Shown: one piece after another, positions 29,221 through 38,761 of the stretch
Layout of the letters: each line of letters begins with the position of its first letter
Position numbering within the stretch: the stretch's first letter is position 1
Assembly (NCBI GenBank): GCA_018262705.1
Contig: JADFDQ010000004.1
Coordinates: forward strand, 1-64,000
Direction: 5' to 3'
DNA from: Xanthomonas sp.
GTDB taxonomy: Bacteria; Pseudomonadota; Gammaproteobacteria; Xanthomonadales; Xanthomonadaceae
DNA: 64,000 bases
The notes under the pieces: model-generated
What the model was told of the DNA's origin: nothing
Seen by the model: the letters and a program-made list of their open reading frames with translations, nothing else
Databases searched by the model: none
Made by a program: the position numbers and the translations under genes

Positions 29221-29964
29221 TCAGATGCCCTTTTCCCAGGCTTTTTCATAGCCGTCGCGCAGCCGTGCGAAATTCGCATCCACTTCGGCAGTCGAACGCT
29301 CGCCCCGCAGCTTGCGCAGCGAGCGTCGCAGACGCAACAGGTTGGCCTCGCGCCAGCCGGTGGCAAGAATGCGCACTCGCGAGCGATCGAAATCGATCAT
29401 CCAGCCACGCCAACGCGCATCGAACAGCAGGTTGTGCGCATTGAGGTCGGCGTGATCCACGCCGGCGCGGTGGAAGCGCGCAATCAGCAACCCCACTTCC
29501 TCCCACGGCACGTCATCGCCACCGGCCAGCTCTGCAAGCGAACGCACATCCGGCAGCCGCTGCAGCAGGATCGCGGCGCGGTACTGCAACCTTTCACGGC
29601 GGTACCACGCGGCGTAGGCCATCGGCACCGGCAATTTCATGGCGCGCAGCTGCCGCAGCAAACGGAACTCGGCAAAGCTGCGGACATAGGGAATGCCGCG
29701 CCAGAGGTGCTTGTCGCGATTGAAAGCGGCGATCAGCCCGCCGCGCAGATAGTGGCGCAGGAAGGCGTCGCCTTCGCCGAAATCAATGAACCACGCGCCA
29801 CCACGTCCGCCTTCGGACACCGCTCGGGCGGCCTTGCCCCAGTGCGCAGGGTCGAACCACGACGGTTCAGGTTGTCGAACCTGGGTGCGATCGAACAAAA
29901 TCGCCCCGTATCCATGATCATCATGGAACGGCGTCAGGTGCTCGTTGGCGTCGATGATGGCCAT
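29221..29964 (-). CDS. kdkA: 3-deoxy-D-manno-octulosonic acid kinase
   Basis: KdkA (247 aa) phosphorylates Kdo in the lipopolysaccharide inner core, as in Haemophilus and xanthomonads with a single phosphorylated Kdo. The kinase motifs are HADLNAHNLLF (Asp173, Asn178) and WMIDFDRSR (Asp191). It starts at the ATG at 29964 (MAIIDANEHL); the divergent heptosyltransferase starts only 22 nt away, so the promoters must overlap coding sequence or each other. Confidence 0.92.
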   Translation of the reverse strand: MAIIDANEHLTPFHDDHGYGAILFDRTQVRQPEPSWFDPAHWGKAARAVSEGGRGGAWFIDFGEGDAFLRHYLRGGLIAAFNRDKHLWRGIPYVRSFAEFRLLRQLRAMKLPVPMAYAAWYRRERLQYRAAILLQRLPDVRSLAELAGGDDVPWEEVGLLIARFHRAGVDHADLNAHNLLFDARWRGWMIDFDRSRVRILATGWREANLLRLRRSLRKLRGERSTAEVDANFARLRDGYEKAWEKGI

Positions 29965-29986
29965 TTCTGCGAGTGTAGCAATCCTG

Positions 29987-31039
29987 ATGCCCGATTCATC
30001 CGATCCACCCTCGCTGTGCCTGCTGCGGCTGTCGGCGCTGGGCGACGCCACTCACGTCCTGCCGCTGCTGCACACCCTGCGTACGGCATGGCCAACCCTT
30101 GAGCCGACCTGGGTGATTGGCAAGGCCGAGCACAAGTTGCTGCAAGACCTGGCCGGTGTGCGCTTCGTCGAATACGACAAGAAGTCCGGCCTGAAAGGCA
30201 TGCGCGTGCTGCGCAATACGGTGACGCAACGTTTCGACGTCCTGCTGCAGCTGCAGGTCTCCGCACGCGCCAACCTGCTGTCGACCTTCATCCGCGCCCG
30301 CCGCCGAATCGGCTACGACCGCGCACGCAGCAAGGACGGGCACGGCCTCGTCATCAACGAGCGCATCGCCGACCGCCCCGGCATCCATGTGCTCGACGCC
30401 ATCGGCAGTTTTTGCGAGCCGCTCGGGCTGACCCGCACCGAGGTTGTCTGGAATCTGCCGATTCGCGACGAAGCCCGCGACTGGGCGCGCGCGCAGTGGG
30501 ACGCCGACGGTTGCCGCACGCTGATGATTTCGCCCTGTTCCAGCCATGCCTTGCGCAACTGGCGCAGCGATCGCTACGCGGCATTGGCCGACCACGCCTC
30601 GAGCCAGGGTTGGCGGGTGGTGCTCTGCGGCGGACGCAGCGAACTGGAGCGCCGCACCGGTGACGCCATCCTTGCGGCGATGCGCCACCGCGACGCGGCA
30701 CTGGATCTGATTGGCAGGGACAGCCTGCTGCAGTTGCCGGCGCTGCTGGAACACGCCGACCTGCTGGTGGCGCCGGATTCCGGACCGATGCACATCGCCA
30801 ACGCGATCGGCACCCGCGTGCTTGGCCTGCACGCCGCCAGCAATCCCGCGCGCAGCGGTCCGTATTCCGAACGCCGCTTCTGCGTGGATCGTTATGATGC
30901 GGCTGCGCGCAAATACCTTGGCAAGCCGGCGGCCAGCCTGAAGTGGGGCACCAAGATCGAGCATGATGGCGTGATGGATCTGGTCACGGTCGAAGACGCC
31001 ATTGAAGCCTTCGAACGCTATCGCAGCGAATATGCCTGA
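29987..31039 (+). CDS. GT9-family LPS heptosyltransferase
   Basis: This 350-aa GT-B glycosyltransferase matches the ADP-heptose:LPS heptosyltransferase family: N-terminal LCLLRLSALGDATHVLPLLHTL, a central GYDRARSKDG loop and a C-terminal donor site VAPDSGPMHIANAIG. The neighbouring Kdo kinase supports a role in LPS inner core. The stop abuts the stop of the convergent DUF6165 gene with no gap. Confidence 0.92.
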   Translation: MPDSSDPPSLCLLRLSALGDATHVLPLLHTLRTAWPTLEPTWVIGKAEHKLLQDLAGVRFVEYDKKSGLKGMRVLRNTVTQRFDVLLQLQVSARANLLSTFIRARRRIGYDRARSKDGHGLVINERIADRPGIHVLDAIGSFCEPLGLTRTEVVWNLPIRDEARDWARAQWDADGCRTLMISPCSSHALRNWRSDRYAALADHASSQGWRVVLCGGRSELERRTGDAILAAMRHRDAALDLIGRDSLLQLPALLEHADLLVAPDSGPMHIANAIGTRVLGLHAASNPARSGPYSERRFCVDRYDAAARKYLGKPAASLKWGTKIEHDGVMDLVTVEDAIEAFERYRSEYA

Positions 31040-31447
31040 CTACACGCCAGCGCCCGTGCCGTAGTCCTGATACGACTTTTCCTCGACGTAGGCCGAACCC
31101 AGCGCGAGGTTGATCTCCTTCTTCACCCGCGCCCGGACATCGTTTTCAAAATACACGCTGCGCGCCAACTTCACGAATTCGGCATCGAACGCCTGCGTTT
31201 TTTCCTTCAGGCGGATGTCGTCCTCGATCACCCACAGCCGCTCGTTGACCGACTTGAGCTCGGCGCGCAGTGCAGCAATGTCCTGCTTCGACGCCGGATG
31301 CGCGCCCCAGGTCGCCTCCAGAGCGGTCAACTCGTTACGCACGTTGGCCAGCTTGACCGGATCGCTCATGCGCTCGGACTTGATCTGAAGAATGGCGATC
31401 TTGTCCAGCAATTCACCGAAGGACACAGGGACGAGGATTTCCGACAT
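31040..31447 (-). CDS. DUF6165 family protein
   Basis: This 135-aa protein begins MSEILVPVSFGELLDKIAILQIKSERM, the family signature, followed by a long charged helix and the KKEINLALGSAYVEEKSYQDY C-terminus. Members are often encoded near LPS genes, as here. The biochemical role is unknown. Confidence 0.85.
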   Translation of the reverse strand: MSEILVPVSFGELLDKIAILQIKSERMSDPVKLANVRNELTALEATWGAHPASKQDIAALRAELKSVNERLWVIEDDIRLKEKTQAFDAEFVKLARSVYFENDVRARVKKEINLALGSAYVEEKSYQDYGTGAGV

Positions 31448-31490
31448 GACGACAACCGCTTGTGAAAGGTCGTCAGTTTACCCGTCTTGC

Positions 31491-31519
31491 TTGCCCGCCG
31501 AGGCCACGCCCCGTATCAT
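31491..31519 (+). promoter_or_regulatory. Promoter for tRNA-Ser(CGA)
   Basis: TTGCCC and TATCAT are separated by 17 nt and end 16 nt before the tRNA. Confidence 0.6.
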
Positions 31520-31535
31520 TCACGCCCCGCTTCCC

Positions 31536-31626
<91 letters not shown>

Positions 31627-31636
31627 GTCATGAAAA

Positions 31637-31659
31637 CGCCCCGTCGCGGGGCGTTTTTT
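31637..31659 (+). terminator. Rho-independent terminator after tRNA-Ser(CGA)
   Basis: CGCCCC/GGGGCG with a GTCGC loop, followed by six T. Confidence 0.92.
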
Positions 31660-31660
31660 G

Positions 31661-31826
31661 TGGCTGGGGAAGTGCGACGGACGAGAGGCTACGCAGGGTT
31701 CGACTGATTCGCCGGGAGCGAATCAGGACAGCCGCAGGCTGCCCGCAGGGCGCGGGCCATGGATGGCCCGCGTCTATCCCCCCCTCTTCGCCAGACTCGA
31801 AAACGCCCCGTCGCGGGGCGTTTTTT
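31661..31826 (+). repeat. tRNA-Ser tail: two palindromes, a tRNA 3'-end remnant and a second identical terminator
   Basis: The region holds a 9-bp stem CTGATTCGC/GCGAATCAG (31704-31726), a 10-bp perfect palindrome CGCGGGCCAT/ATGGCCCGCG (31751-31772), an 18-nt stretch (31776-31793) that differs from the tRNA 3' end (31609-31626) at two positions, and then the terminator stem CGCCCC-GTCGC-GGGGCG with six T repeated at 31804-31826. No coding sequence is seen. Confidence 0.8.
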
Positions 31827-31872
31827 CGCCATCCCAAATTCGCGAAGACCGCTCTCCGGCTACAATCCGCGG

Positions 31873-32124
31873 ATGCGCCTGCTGCTGCAACAACGTCCGG
31901 ACGGGCGCGAAGCGCCGCGCTTCGTCCAACTCCAACTCCAGCGCGACTTGCTGGGCGGATGGGAGCTGCTGCGCGAATCCGGCCAGATCGGTGGGCGCAG
32001 CACCCTGCGGCGCGAGCTGTATGCCGATCAGACCAGCGCGCAGCACGCACTGGAGGCCGCGCGCGATGCCCAGATCAAGCGCGGCTTCCAGTTGATGTTT
32101 GCGCAGGGCGAGGCGGCGCGCTAG
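31873..32124 (+). CDS. Stand-alone WGR-domain protein
   Basis: This 83-aa protein is one WGR domain: [24 protein letters not shown] with the GGW version of the motif, then [26 protein letters not shown] domains bind nucleic acids and are found in PARPs, ligases and MolR-type regulators; isolated ones are common in bacteria and uncharacterised. The ATG at 31873 is used; a longer frame would include the terminator. Confidence 0.8.
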   Translation: MRLLLQQRPDGREAPRFVQLQLQRDLLGGWELLRESGQIGGRSTLRRELYADQTSAQHALEAARDAQIKRGFQLMFAQGEAAR

Positions 32125-32242
32125 TGACCCGGCCCTGCGGGCGCGCCCTTGCCTTGGAACAGGCAACCCAGAACGCATACCCGAGGTTGCGCAACGTCCG
32201 TTTGATTGCGCCACTGACCGTCGCGCCATTCCTTCCGATGTC

Positions 32243-33328
32243 ATGAGCCAAATCACGATGCCCGATCATCCGCACCCCGCCTTCAACAGCAGATTTCTGC
32301 GCGCCCTGCGCCGCGAGCCGGTGGACTGCACGCCGGTCTGGTTGATGCGCCAAGCCGGCCGCTATTTGCCCGAATACCGCGCCACCCGCGCCGCCGCCGG
32401 CAGTTTTTTGGGAATGGCGAAGAATCCCGAGATCGCCTGCGAAGTGACGCTGCAACCGCTGCGCCGGTTTCCGCTGGATGCCGCGATTTTGTTTTCCGAC
32501 ATCCTCACCGTACCCGATGCGATGGGCCTGGGGCTGTACTTCGTCGATGGCGAAGGCCCGAAGTTTGAACGCCCGGTGCGCACGGCCGCCGACATCGACA
32601 AGCTCGCCGTGCCGGACATGGGCAGCTCCCTGCGCTATGTGATGGACGCAGTTTCGCTGATCCGTCGAGAAATGGATGCCGCGATTCCGCTGATCGGGTT
32701 TTCCGGCAGCCCGTGGACGTTGGCCTGCTACATGGTGGAAGGCGGCGGCAGCAAAGAGTTTGGCCGTATCAAGGCGCTGGCGCTGAACGCACCGGCGTTG
32801 ATGCACAAATTGCTGAATGTCGTCACCGATGCGGTCATCGCTTACCTGTCCGCGCAGCTCGCTGCCGGCGCGCAGGCGTTGCAGGTGTTCGACACCTGGG
32901 GCGGCACGCTGTCGCCGACGATGTACCGCGAATTCTCGCTGCCGTATCTGACCCGCATTGCCCGCGAACTGCCGCGCGGCGACACCCCGCTGATCCTGTT
33001 CGGCAAGGGCAATGCCGCGCATCTGGAAGCGCTGGCCGCCAGCGGCGCGCAAGGCGTGGGCGTGGACTGGACCGTCACGCTGGAAGACGCCGCCCGCCGC
33101 ATCGGCGGCACGGTGGCACTGCAAGGCAATCTGGATCCGGCCATGCTGTACGGCAGCCCCGACGCGGTGCGTGCGCAAGCGCGCGCGGTGCTGGACAGCT
33201 ACCGCGACGGCAACGGCGGCTCCCGCGAAGGCCATGTGTTCAACCTTGGCCACGGCATGTCGCCCGACATGAATCCCGAGCACGTCGCCGCGCTGGTGGA
33301 TGAAGTGCATGCCTACAGCCGACGTTGA
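32243..33328 (+). CDS. hemE: Uroporphyrinogen decarboxylase
   Basis: HemE (361 aa) converts uroporphyrinogen III to coproporphyrinogen III in heme synthesis. Motifs are [16 protein letters not shown], the catalytic Asp in [23 protein letters not shown] and [16 protein letters not shown]. The ATG at 32243 is used; MPDHP at 32258 is an alternative. Confidence 0.96.
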   Translation: MSQITMPDHPHPAFNSRFLRALRREPVDCTPVWLMRQAGRYLPEYRATRAAAGSFLGMAKNPEIACEVTLQPLRRFPLDAAILFSDILTVPDAMGLGLYFVDGEGPKFERPVRTAADIDKLAVPDMGSSLRYVMDAVSLIRREMDAAIPLIGFSGSPWTLACYMVEGGGSKEFGRIKALALNAPALMHKLLNVVTDAVIAYLSAQLAAGAQALQVFDTWGGTLSPTMYREFSLPYLTRIARELPRGDTPLILFGKGNAAHLEALAASGAQGVGVDWTVTLEDAARRIGGTVALQGNLDPAMLYGSPDAVRAQARAVLDSYRDGNGGSREGHVFNLGHGMSPDMNPEHVAALVDEVHAYSRR

Positions 33329-33373
33329 ACCGGAAGCGACTCACCAAACTCAAACAGCGACCTCGCGCCCGTT

Positions 33374-36300
33374 CTATTCACTCGATGATATGACCGTCTC
33401 GGCCAGCGCTTCCGCCAACTGCGCACCGCTCACAGGCTTGCGCAGAAAGGTGTGAAACCCTGCCTCACGGGCCTGCCTTTCCGCTTCCGCGTCCGAACGC
33501 GCGGTCACCGCCAGCAGCGGCGCGGAAAAGCCCTGCGTGCGCAGCGTGCGCGCCAACGCCAGACCATCCATGCCCGGCAAATCCAGATCCAGCAAAGCGG
33601 CATCGAAGCGGCCCACCGCCATCTCGGTCAGTGCGCCCAGTCCGTGCGGCGCATGGGTGACGGCATGCCCCTGCGCGCGCAGCAGGCCAACCATCGTTTC
33701 AGCCACCACCGGATCGTCTTCCACCAGCAGCAGACTCAGCCTGACGCCGGTCTGTCCCTGAATTGACGCTGCCGAAGCTTCCGCCGCACCCGGCAGCGCC
33801 ACACCTTGCGCCAGCGGCAATTCGACAATGAAGCGCGTGCCCTTGCCGATTTCGCTTTCGACGCGAATGCGCCCGTCCATCGCCGCCGCCAGTTCCTGCG
33901 AAATCGCCAGCCCAAGTCCGCTGCCGCCGTAGCGCGCCGCAGTGCGCGCGCCGTCGGCTTGTTCGAAGCGCCGGAACAATCGCGCTTTCTGCTCCGCGTT
34001 CAGGCCCGGCCCGGTGTCGGACACCACGAAACGCACGCCGCGGGGTTGCAGTGCGAACGTTTCGACCGCGACGTGGCCGGTTTCGGTGAACTTCACCGCA
34101 TTGCCGATCAAGTTCAGCAGGATTTGCTGCACGCGGGTGCGGTCGCCGCGCAGGGCCGGCGGCGCATCCGGCTCGATCTGCTCGACGTAAGCCAGACCTT
34201 TGCGCTCCGCCGCCGGCGCCATCAGGCCGGCGATGTCGTCGAGCAGCGTGCACAGCGCAAAATCGGCCTCGACCAGCTGCAGCTTGCCGGCTTCGATGCG
34301 GGCCAGATCCAGCGCATCGTTGACCAGCCGCAGCAGGTGCTCGCCGGCGCGACGGATGGCATCGACGTGGCCGCGCTGGCGCACGTCAAGACGAGTGCCG
34401 CGCAGCAATTCGGCCATGCCCAGCACCCCGGTCATCGGCGTGCGAACTTCATGCCCCAGCGTGGCCAGAAAGCGGGTTTTCGCTTCCGAAGCCTGTTCGG
34501 CCAGTTCGCGTTTGTGCTCGGCCAACTGCCACGCATGCAAGCGCTTCAATCGCTGCCGGTAGCCCCAGGCCAGCAGCGCCAACAGGCTTGCCCCGAGCAT
34601 CGCATAGAGCGCATACGCCCAGGCGCTGCGCCACCACGGCGGCGGCACGACGAATTGCAGCGACTGCTCGGCAGCCGCATTTCCGGCGGCATCGACGGCG
34701 CGCACGCGCAGCGTGTAGTCCCCGGGCGCCAGGGTGGTAAACACCCGGTCGCCGGAATTGCCGAGCGCAACCCAGCCGTGATCGAAACCTTCGAGATTCG
34801 ACCAGTAGCGATTCGCCGCCGGATTGTCGTAGGCCAGCAGACGCGCGCGGATGCGCAATTCGCGATCGCCAGGGTCAAGCCGCAATCCGTCGTGCATCGC
34901 CAGATCCAGCCAGCCGCCGTTGCGGCGCACGGCCACGCTGTCGAAGCGCAGGATCGGGCGCAGCGGCGACGCCTCCGGCATCCGGGTGTCGATCAGGCGC
35001 AGCCCGCCGTCCGCAGTTGCGGCCACCAGCACGCCGTCGTCGCGCAGCACCGCCGCGCGCTCCAGATATTCCTCGCTGCTCGATTCGTCCTGCGCGCCCG
35101 GATGGCGCAGGGTTCGACGCGCCGGATCCCAGCAAAACAGCCCGCGCGATGTGGTCAACCAGACGCGGTGATCGCCATCCACCAACAGCGCCGCGGCTGC
35201 GACCGCCGGCATCCCGTCGTGCACTCCAACCCGCGCGACCGGCTTCCACGCGCCCGCCTCATTGCGGTATTCCTCCAGTCCCGACAGGCGCTGCAACCAC
35301 AGGGTGTCCGCGCCATCGAACACCAGCGCGAACGCGCGCGCATCGCCCATTTCCGGCACCGGAACGAAGCGCTTGATGGTGGCATCGAAGCGCAGCACCC
35401 CGGTTGCGCCCACGACCCAGGGTTCTCCGGTCGGCGCCAACACCATGGCCTCAATGTCGGCATCGCCCAAGCCACTGTCATTGCCAGCCGGTAGATCAAG
35501 CAGAACGTGTCCGCTGGCTGGATCGCGCTGCTGGACGCCGCCACCCGGCGCGGCCAACCATTGGGTTCCGTCCGGTCCGTGCAGGAGCCAGTCGATTTGC
35601 CCGGCTGGAACCGGATCGAGGACCGCGTCCGAAGTCCATTCATCGATCGCGCCATCGCGGCCGATCCGCAGCAACCCGTTGCGGTGCGCCAGCCACAGCC
35701 GCTGCGCGCGATCCTCGGCAATGGCTACGGGCTTGACCGAACGCAACCGCTCCAGCGCGGCCTCCTCCAGCGGCGCCACCTGCCCGTCCGCGTCCATGTG
35801 CTCGACCCGACCGTCCAAGGCGCCCATCCAGATCCCGCCACCGGCGGCCTTGCCCAGAGCGCGGTAGATCGCCCCCTGCAGGCCATCGGTGCTGCCATTC
35901 AGTTCGGCCAGCTGCCGCCAGTCCGAACGCAGATAGCCGAGGCCACGCCCGAACACCGGCGCCCACAGCGCATCGCCGCGTTCGCGCAACAAGGCTCCGA
36001 TCATGTGCGGGATGTCCGGGCCACCCAGCGCCACCGGAATCGGGGCTTGTCCATTCTGCTGGTGCCACAGGCCGCGCTGGCTGCCGATCCAGTGATCGCC
36101 CGACCCTGCAGTTGCGATCGAGAGCATCGCATTCGGGCGCTCGAACATCGGCGACCACGACGGCTGCATCCAGCGTCCCTCGCGGCGCAGCCAGACGCCC
36201 TGCGCGCCACCCACCCACAGACCGTCTCGTTGCACGGTCAGCGAGTACACCAGTTGGGTGCCATCCTCCGAGGGCAGCGGTACCGAAACGAACCGATCCT

Positions 36301-36895
36301 TGTCCAGCCGCGCCAACCCCGCAGTGGTGCCGGCCCAGAGGGTGCCCTGCCCATCGGCCACCAGCGAGAGCACGGTGTCCGATGGCAGTCCGGCGTTCGC
36401 CTTCGAGTAGGTTCGCGTCCTGCCATCGCTTGCCACGCGTGTGATGCCGCCACCGAACGTTCCGAGCCAGACAACGTCGCCCTGGCGCGCCATCGCCCAG
36501 ACGTCGTCGCTGGCCAGGTTCGGGGTGCTGGCCATCCGGTAGCTCGTGAAGTGCCGCCGATCGGCCGACAGCACGCTCACGCCCGCGCCTTCCACCGCCA
36601 CCCAGACCCGATCGGAGTCGTCCACCAGCAACGCCTGCACATTGTTGCCGGGCAATCCGTCCGGACGCTCGGGGTCGTTGCGCCAGACCCGCATGCCCAC
36701 GCCGTCGTAGCGCGCCAGTCCATCGGCGGTGCCGATCCACAGATAGCCGTCGCGATCGTGGGCCAACGCCTTGATGTCGGTCGACGGCAGCCCCTGCGGC
36801 GGGCCCACGATCCGGAACCGCGGCCGCTGCGGCACACCCGCCAGCGCAAGCGCGCACAGCAGCCACAACAGCAGCACGGTCACGCCTCGACGCAT
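33374..36895 (-). CDS. Hybrid two-component sensor histidine kinase with beta-propeller sensor
   Basis: This 1173-aa protein has a signal peptide (VTVLLLWLLCALALAG), many periplasmic Reg_prop repeats (for example DGYLWIGTADGLARYD) forming propellers, a Y_Y_Y domain (about 655-750), one transmembrane helix (about 757-780), a HisKA domain with phospho-His815 in LGHEVRTP, an HATPase_c domain (NLIGNAVKF, SDTGPGL, GSGLGLAI) and a receiver with Asp1103 in LLDLDLPGMDG. There is no C-terminal DNA-binding domain, unlike Bacteroides HTCS proteins, so signalling must pass to another regulator. The ligand is unknown. Confidence 0.93.
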   Translation of the reverse strand: MRRGVTVLLLWLLCALALAGVPQRPRFRIVGPPQGLPSTDIKALAHDRDGYLWIGTADGLARYDGVGMRVWRNDPERPDGLPGNNVQALLVDDSDRVWVAVEGAGVSVLSADRRHFTSYRMASTPNLASDDVWAMARQGDVVWLGTFGGGITRVASDGRTRTYSKANAGLPSDTVLSLVADGQGTLWAGTTAGLARLDKDRFVSVPLPSEDGTQLVYSLTVQRDGLWVGGAQGVWLRREGRWMQPSWSPMFERPNAMLSIATAGSGDHWIGSQRGLWHQQNGQAPIPVALGGPDIPHMIGALLRERGDALWAPVFGRGLGYLRSDWRQLAELNGSTDGLQGAIYRALGKAAGGGIWMGALDGRVEHMDADGQVAPLEEAALERLRSVKPVAIAEDRAQRLWLAHRNGLLRIGRDGAIDEWTSDAVLDPVPAGQIDWLLHGPDGTQWLAAPGGGVQQRDPASGHVLLDLPAGNDSGLGDADIEAMVLAPTGEPWVVGATGVLRFDATIKRFVPVPEMGDARAFALVFDGADTLWLQRLSGLEEYRNEAGAWKPVARVGVHDGMPAVAAAALLVDGDHRVWLTTSRGLFCWDPARRTLRHPGAQDESSSEEYLERAAVLRDDGVLVAATADGGLRLIDTRMPEASPLRPILRFDSVAVRRNGGWLDLAMHDGLRLDPGDRELRIRARLLAYDNPAANRYWSNLEGFDHGWVALGNSGDRVFTTLAPGDYTLRVRAVDAAGNAAAEQSLQFVVPPPWWRSAWAYALYAMLGASLLALLAWGYRQRLKRLHAWQLAEHKRELAEQASEAKTRFLATLGHEVRTPMTGVLGMAELLRGTRLDVRQRGHVDAIRRAGEHLLRLVNDALDLARIEAGKLQLVEADFALCTLLDDIAGLMAPAAERKGLAYVEQIEPDAPPALRGDRTRVQQILLNLIGNAVKFTETGHVAVETFALQPRGVRFVVSDTGPGLNAEQKARLFRRFEQADGARTAARYGGSGLGLAISQELAAAMDGRIRVESEIGKGTRFIVELPLAQGVALPGAAEASAASIQGQTGVRLSLLLVEDDPVVAETMVGLLRAQGHAVTHAPHGLGALTEMAVGRFDAALLDLDLPGMDGLALARTLRTQGFSAPLLAVTARSDAEAERQAREAGFHTFLRKPVSGAQLAEALAETVISSSE

Positions 36896-36979
36896 CTCGC
36901 CCCCGACTTGCAGAATCCGGCGATTCCGCGGCCAGCGCCCCGTACGGCGCCGATCCCCGCATCTTCCGACGCGCCTATC

Positions 36980-37207
36980 CTACTGCGCGAGGAAACCGCG
37001 CACCGCATCGGCATCGAACGGCCAGTCGAGCTCGGCATCGCGCGCCTCGTCTCGAAGCACCGGCACCCGCCGACCGTAACGATCCTCAAGCTCCGGGACA
37101 TCGTCCAGGAACACCGATTCGAATTCCGGCGCCCGCGCCTTCGCCAGTTCAGCCAACGCCATGTCGCACAAATGGCAATCGTCGCGTTGGTAGAGAATCA
37201 GCCCCAT
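36980..37207 (-). CDS. Glutaredoxin-like protein (DUF836)
   Basis: This 75-aa thioredoxin-fold protein has the redox motif CHLC at residues 11-14 and the cis-Pro in RRVPVL. Proteins of this size are small glutaredoxins of unknown partners. It is divergent from sdaA, with 66 nt between starts. Confidence 0.88.
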   Translation of the reverse strand: MGLILYQRDDCHLCDMALAELAKARAPEFESVFLDDVPELEDRYGRRVPVLRDEARDAELDWPFDADAVRGFLAQ

Positions 37208-37273
37208 GTGTCGGTGTCTGCGGTGGAAGCGCCCATCGCCATAGAATAAGGTTCCTCACGCGATTGTTCCGAC

Positions 37274-38671
37274 ATGGCCGTTTCCACCTTCGACCTGTAC
37301 AAGATCGGCATTGGCCCGAGCTCCTCCCACACCGTCGGTCCAATGCGGGCGGCGGCGCGCTTCGTCACCCATTGGCTGGCGGAAAACGGCGTGCTGGAGC
37401 GCACGACGCGCATTCGCGCCGAGGTGTTCGGCTCACTGGCCCTGACCGGGCGCGGCCACGGCACCGACAAGGCGGTGCTGATGGGGCTGGAAGGCCACTG
37501 GCCCAATCTGATCGATCCCGACATCATCCCGGCCGCGCTGGAGCGGATTCGCGGCGAAAAAACCATCCGCCTGGGCGGCGAGCGGACGATCGCGTTTGAC
37601 GAGAAGCGCGACCTGATCATGAACAAGCGCCAGAAGCTGCCGTTCCACAGCAACGGCATGCGCTTTACCGCCTTCGATGACGACGGCAACGAGATCGCGA
37701 CCCGCGACTATTACTCGGTCGGCGGCGGCTTCGTGGTCAATGCCGACGAGGCGGCCGAAGACCGGATCGTGGCCGACACCACGCCGCTGCCGCATCCGTT
37801 CAACAGCGGCAATGAACTGCTGGCCGAATGCCGGCGCAGCGGGTTGTCGATCGCCCAACTGATGCTGGAAAACGAAAACGTCTGGCGCAGCCAAGACGAC
37901 GTCCACGCCGGTCTGCGCGAGATCTGGAAAGCGATGCAGGACTGCGTGGCGCGCGGGATTCGCGCCAGCGGAACACTGCCCGGCGGGCTGCACGTGGCCC
38001 GACGCGCACCAATGCTGCACGCGGAGTTGTCGGCGCAACCGGAAGCGGCGATGCGCGACCCGCTGACCGTGCTCGACTGGGTCAACCTGTACGCGCTGGC
38101 GGTCAACGAGGAAAACGCCGCCGGCGGGCGCGTGGTGACTGCGCCCACCAACGGCGCCGCCGGGATCCTGCCCGCGGTGCTGCGCTACTACGAGCGCTTC
38201 TGCGCCAGCGAAAAGGACGCCCAAGCGCGCGAGGAAGGCATTTTCACTTTCCTTCTGACCGCCGCGGCGGTCGGCATCCTCTACAAGGAAAACGCTTCGC
38301 TGTCGGGCGCCGAGGTCGGCTGCCAGGGCGAGGTCGGCGTGGCCTGTTCGATGGCCGCCGCCGGGCTGACCGCCGCCCTCGGCGGCACGCCGGGGCAAGT
38401 TGAGAATGCCGCCGAAATCGGCATGGAGCACAACCTCGGACTGACCTGCGATCCGATCGGCGGCCTGGTCCAGATTCCCTGCATCGAACGCAACGCAATG
38501 GGCTCGGTCAAGGCGATCAACGCCAGCCGGATGGCCCTGCGCGGCGACGGCAACCACAAGGTTTCGCTGGACAAGGTCATCAAGACCATGCGCGACACCG
38601 GCCGCGACATGCAGGACAAGTACAAGGAAACCAGCCGCGGTGGGCTCGCGGTCAACGTGATCGAGTGCTGA
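37274..38671 (+). CDS. sdaA: L-serine ammonia-lyase, iron-sulfur type
   Basis: This 465-aa single-chain enzyme deaminates L-serine to pyruvate. It has the N-terminal [18 protein letters not shown] beta domain and a C-terminal alpha domain with the Fe-S Cys in [16 protein letters not shown] and [20 protein letters not shown] at 37242-37247 may be its -10 box. Confidence 0.95.
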   Translation: MAVSTFDLYKIGIGPSSSHTVGPMRAAARFVTHWLAENGVLERTTRIRAEVFGSLALTGRGHGTDKAVLMGLEGHWPNLIDPDIIPAALERIRGEKTIRLGGERTIAFDEKRDLIMNKRQKLPFHSNGMRFTAFDDDGNEIATRDYYSVGGGFVVNADEAAEDRIVADTTPLPHPFNSGNELLAECRRSGLSIAQLMLENENVWRSQDDVHAGLREIWKAMQDCVARGIRASGTLPGGLHVARRAPMLHAELSAQPEAAMRDPLTVLDWVNLYALAVNEENAAGGRVVTAPTNGAAGILPAVLRYYERFCASEKDAQAREEGIFTFLLTAAAVGILYKENASLSGAEVGCQGEVGVACSMAAAGLTAALGGTPGQVENAAEIGMEHNLGLTCDPIGGLVQIPCIERNAMGSVKAINASRMALRGDGNHKVSLDKVIKTMRDTGRDMQDKYKETSRGGLAVNVIEC

Positions 38672-38761
38672 AACCGGCCGCTTTCCGAATCGCCCGACGA
38701 TCGCCGCAAACCGCGGCGGCGCAGTTGCCAAACTTGCCCCGAACCAGTCTAGACTGCCCCC

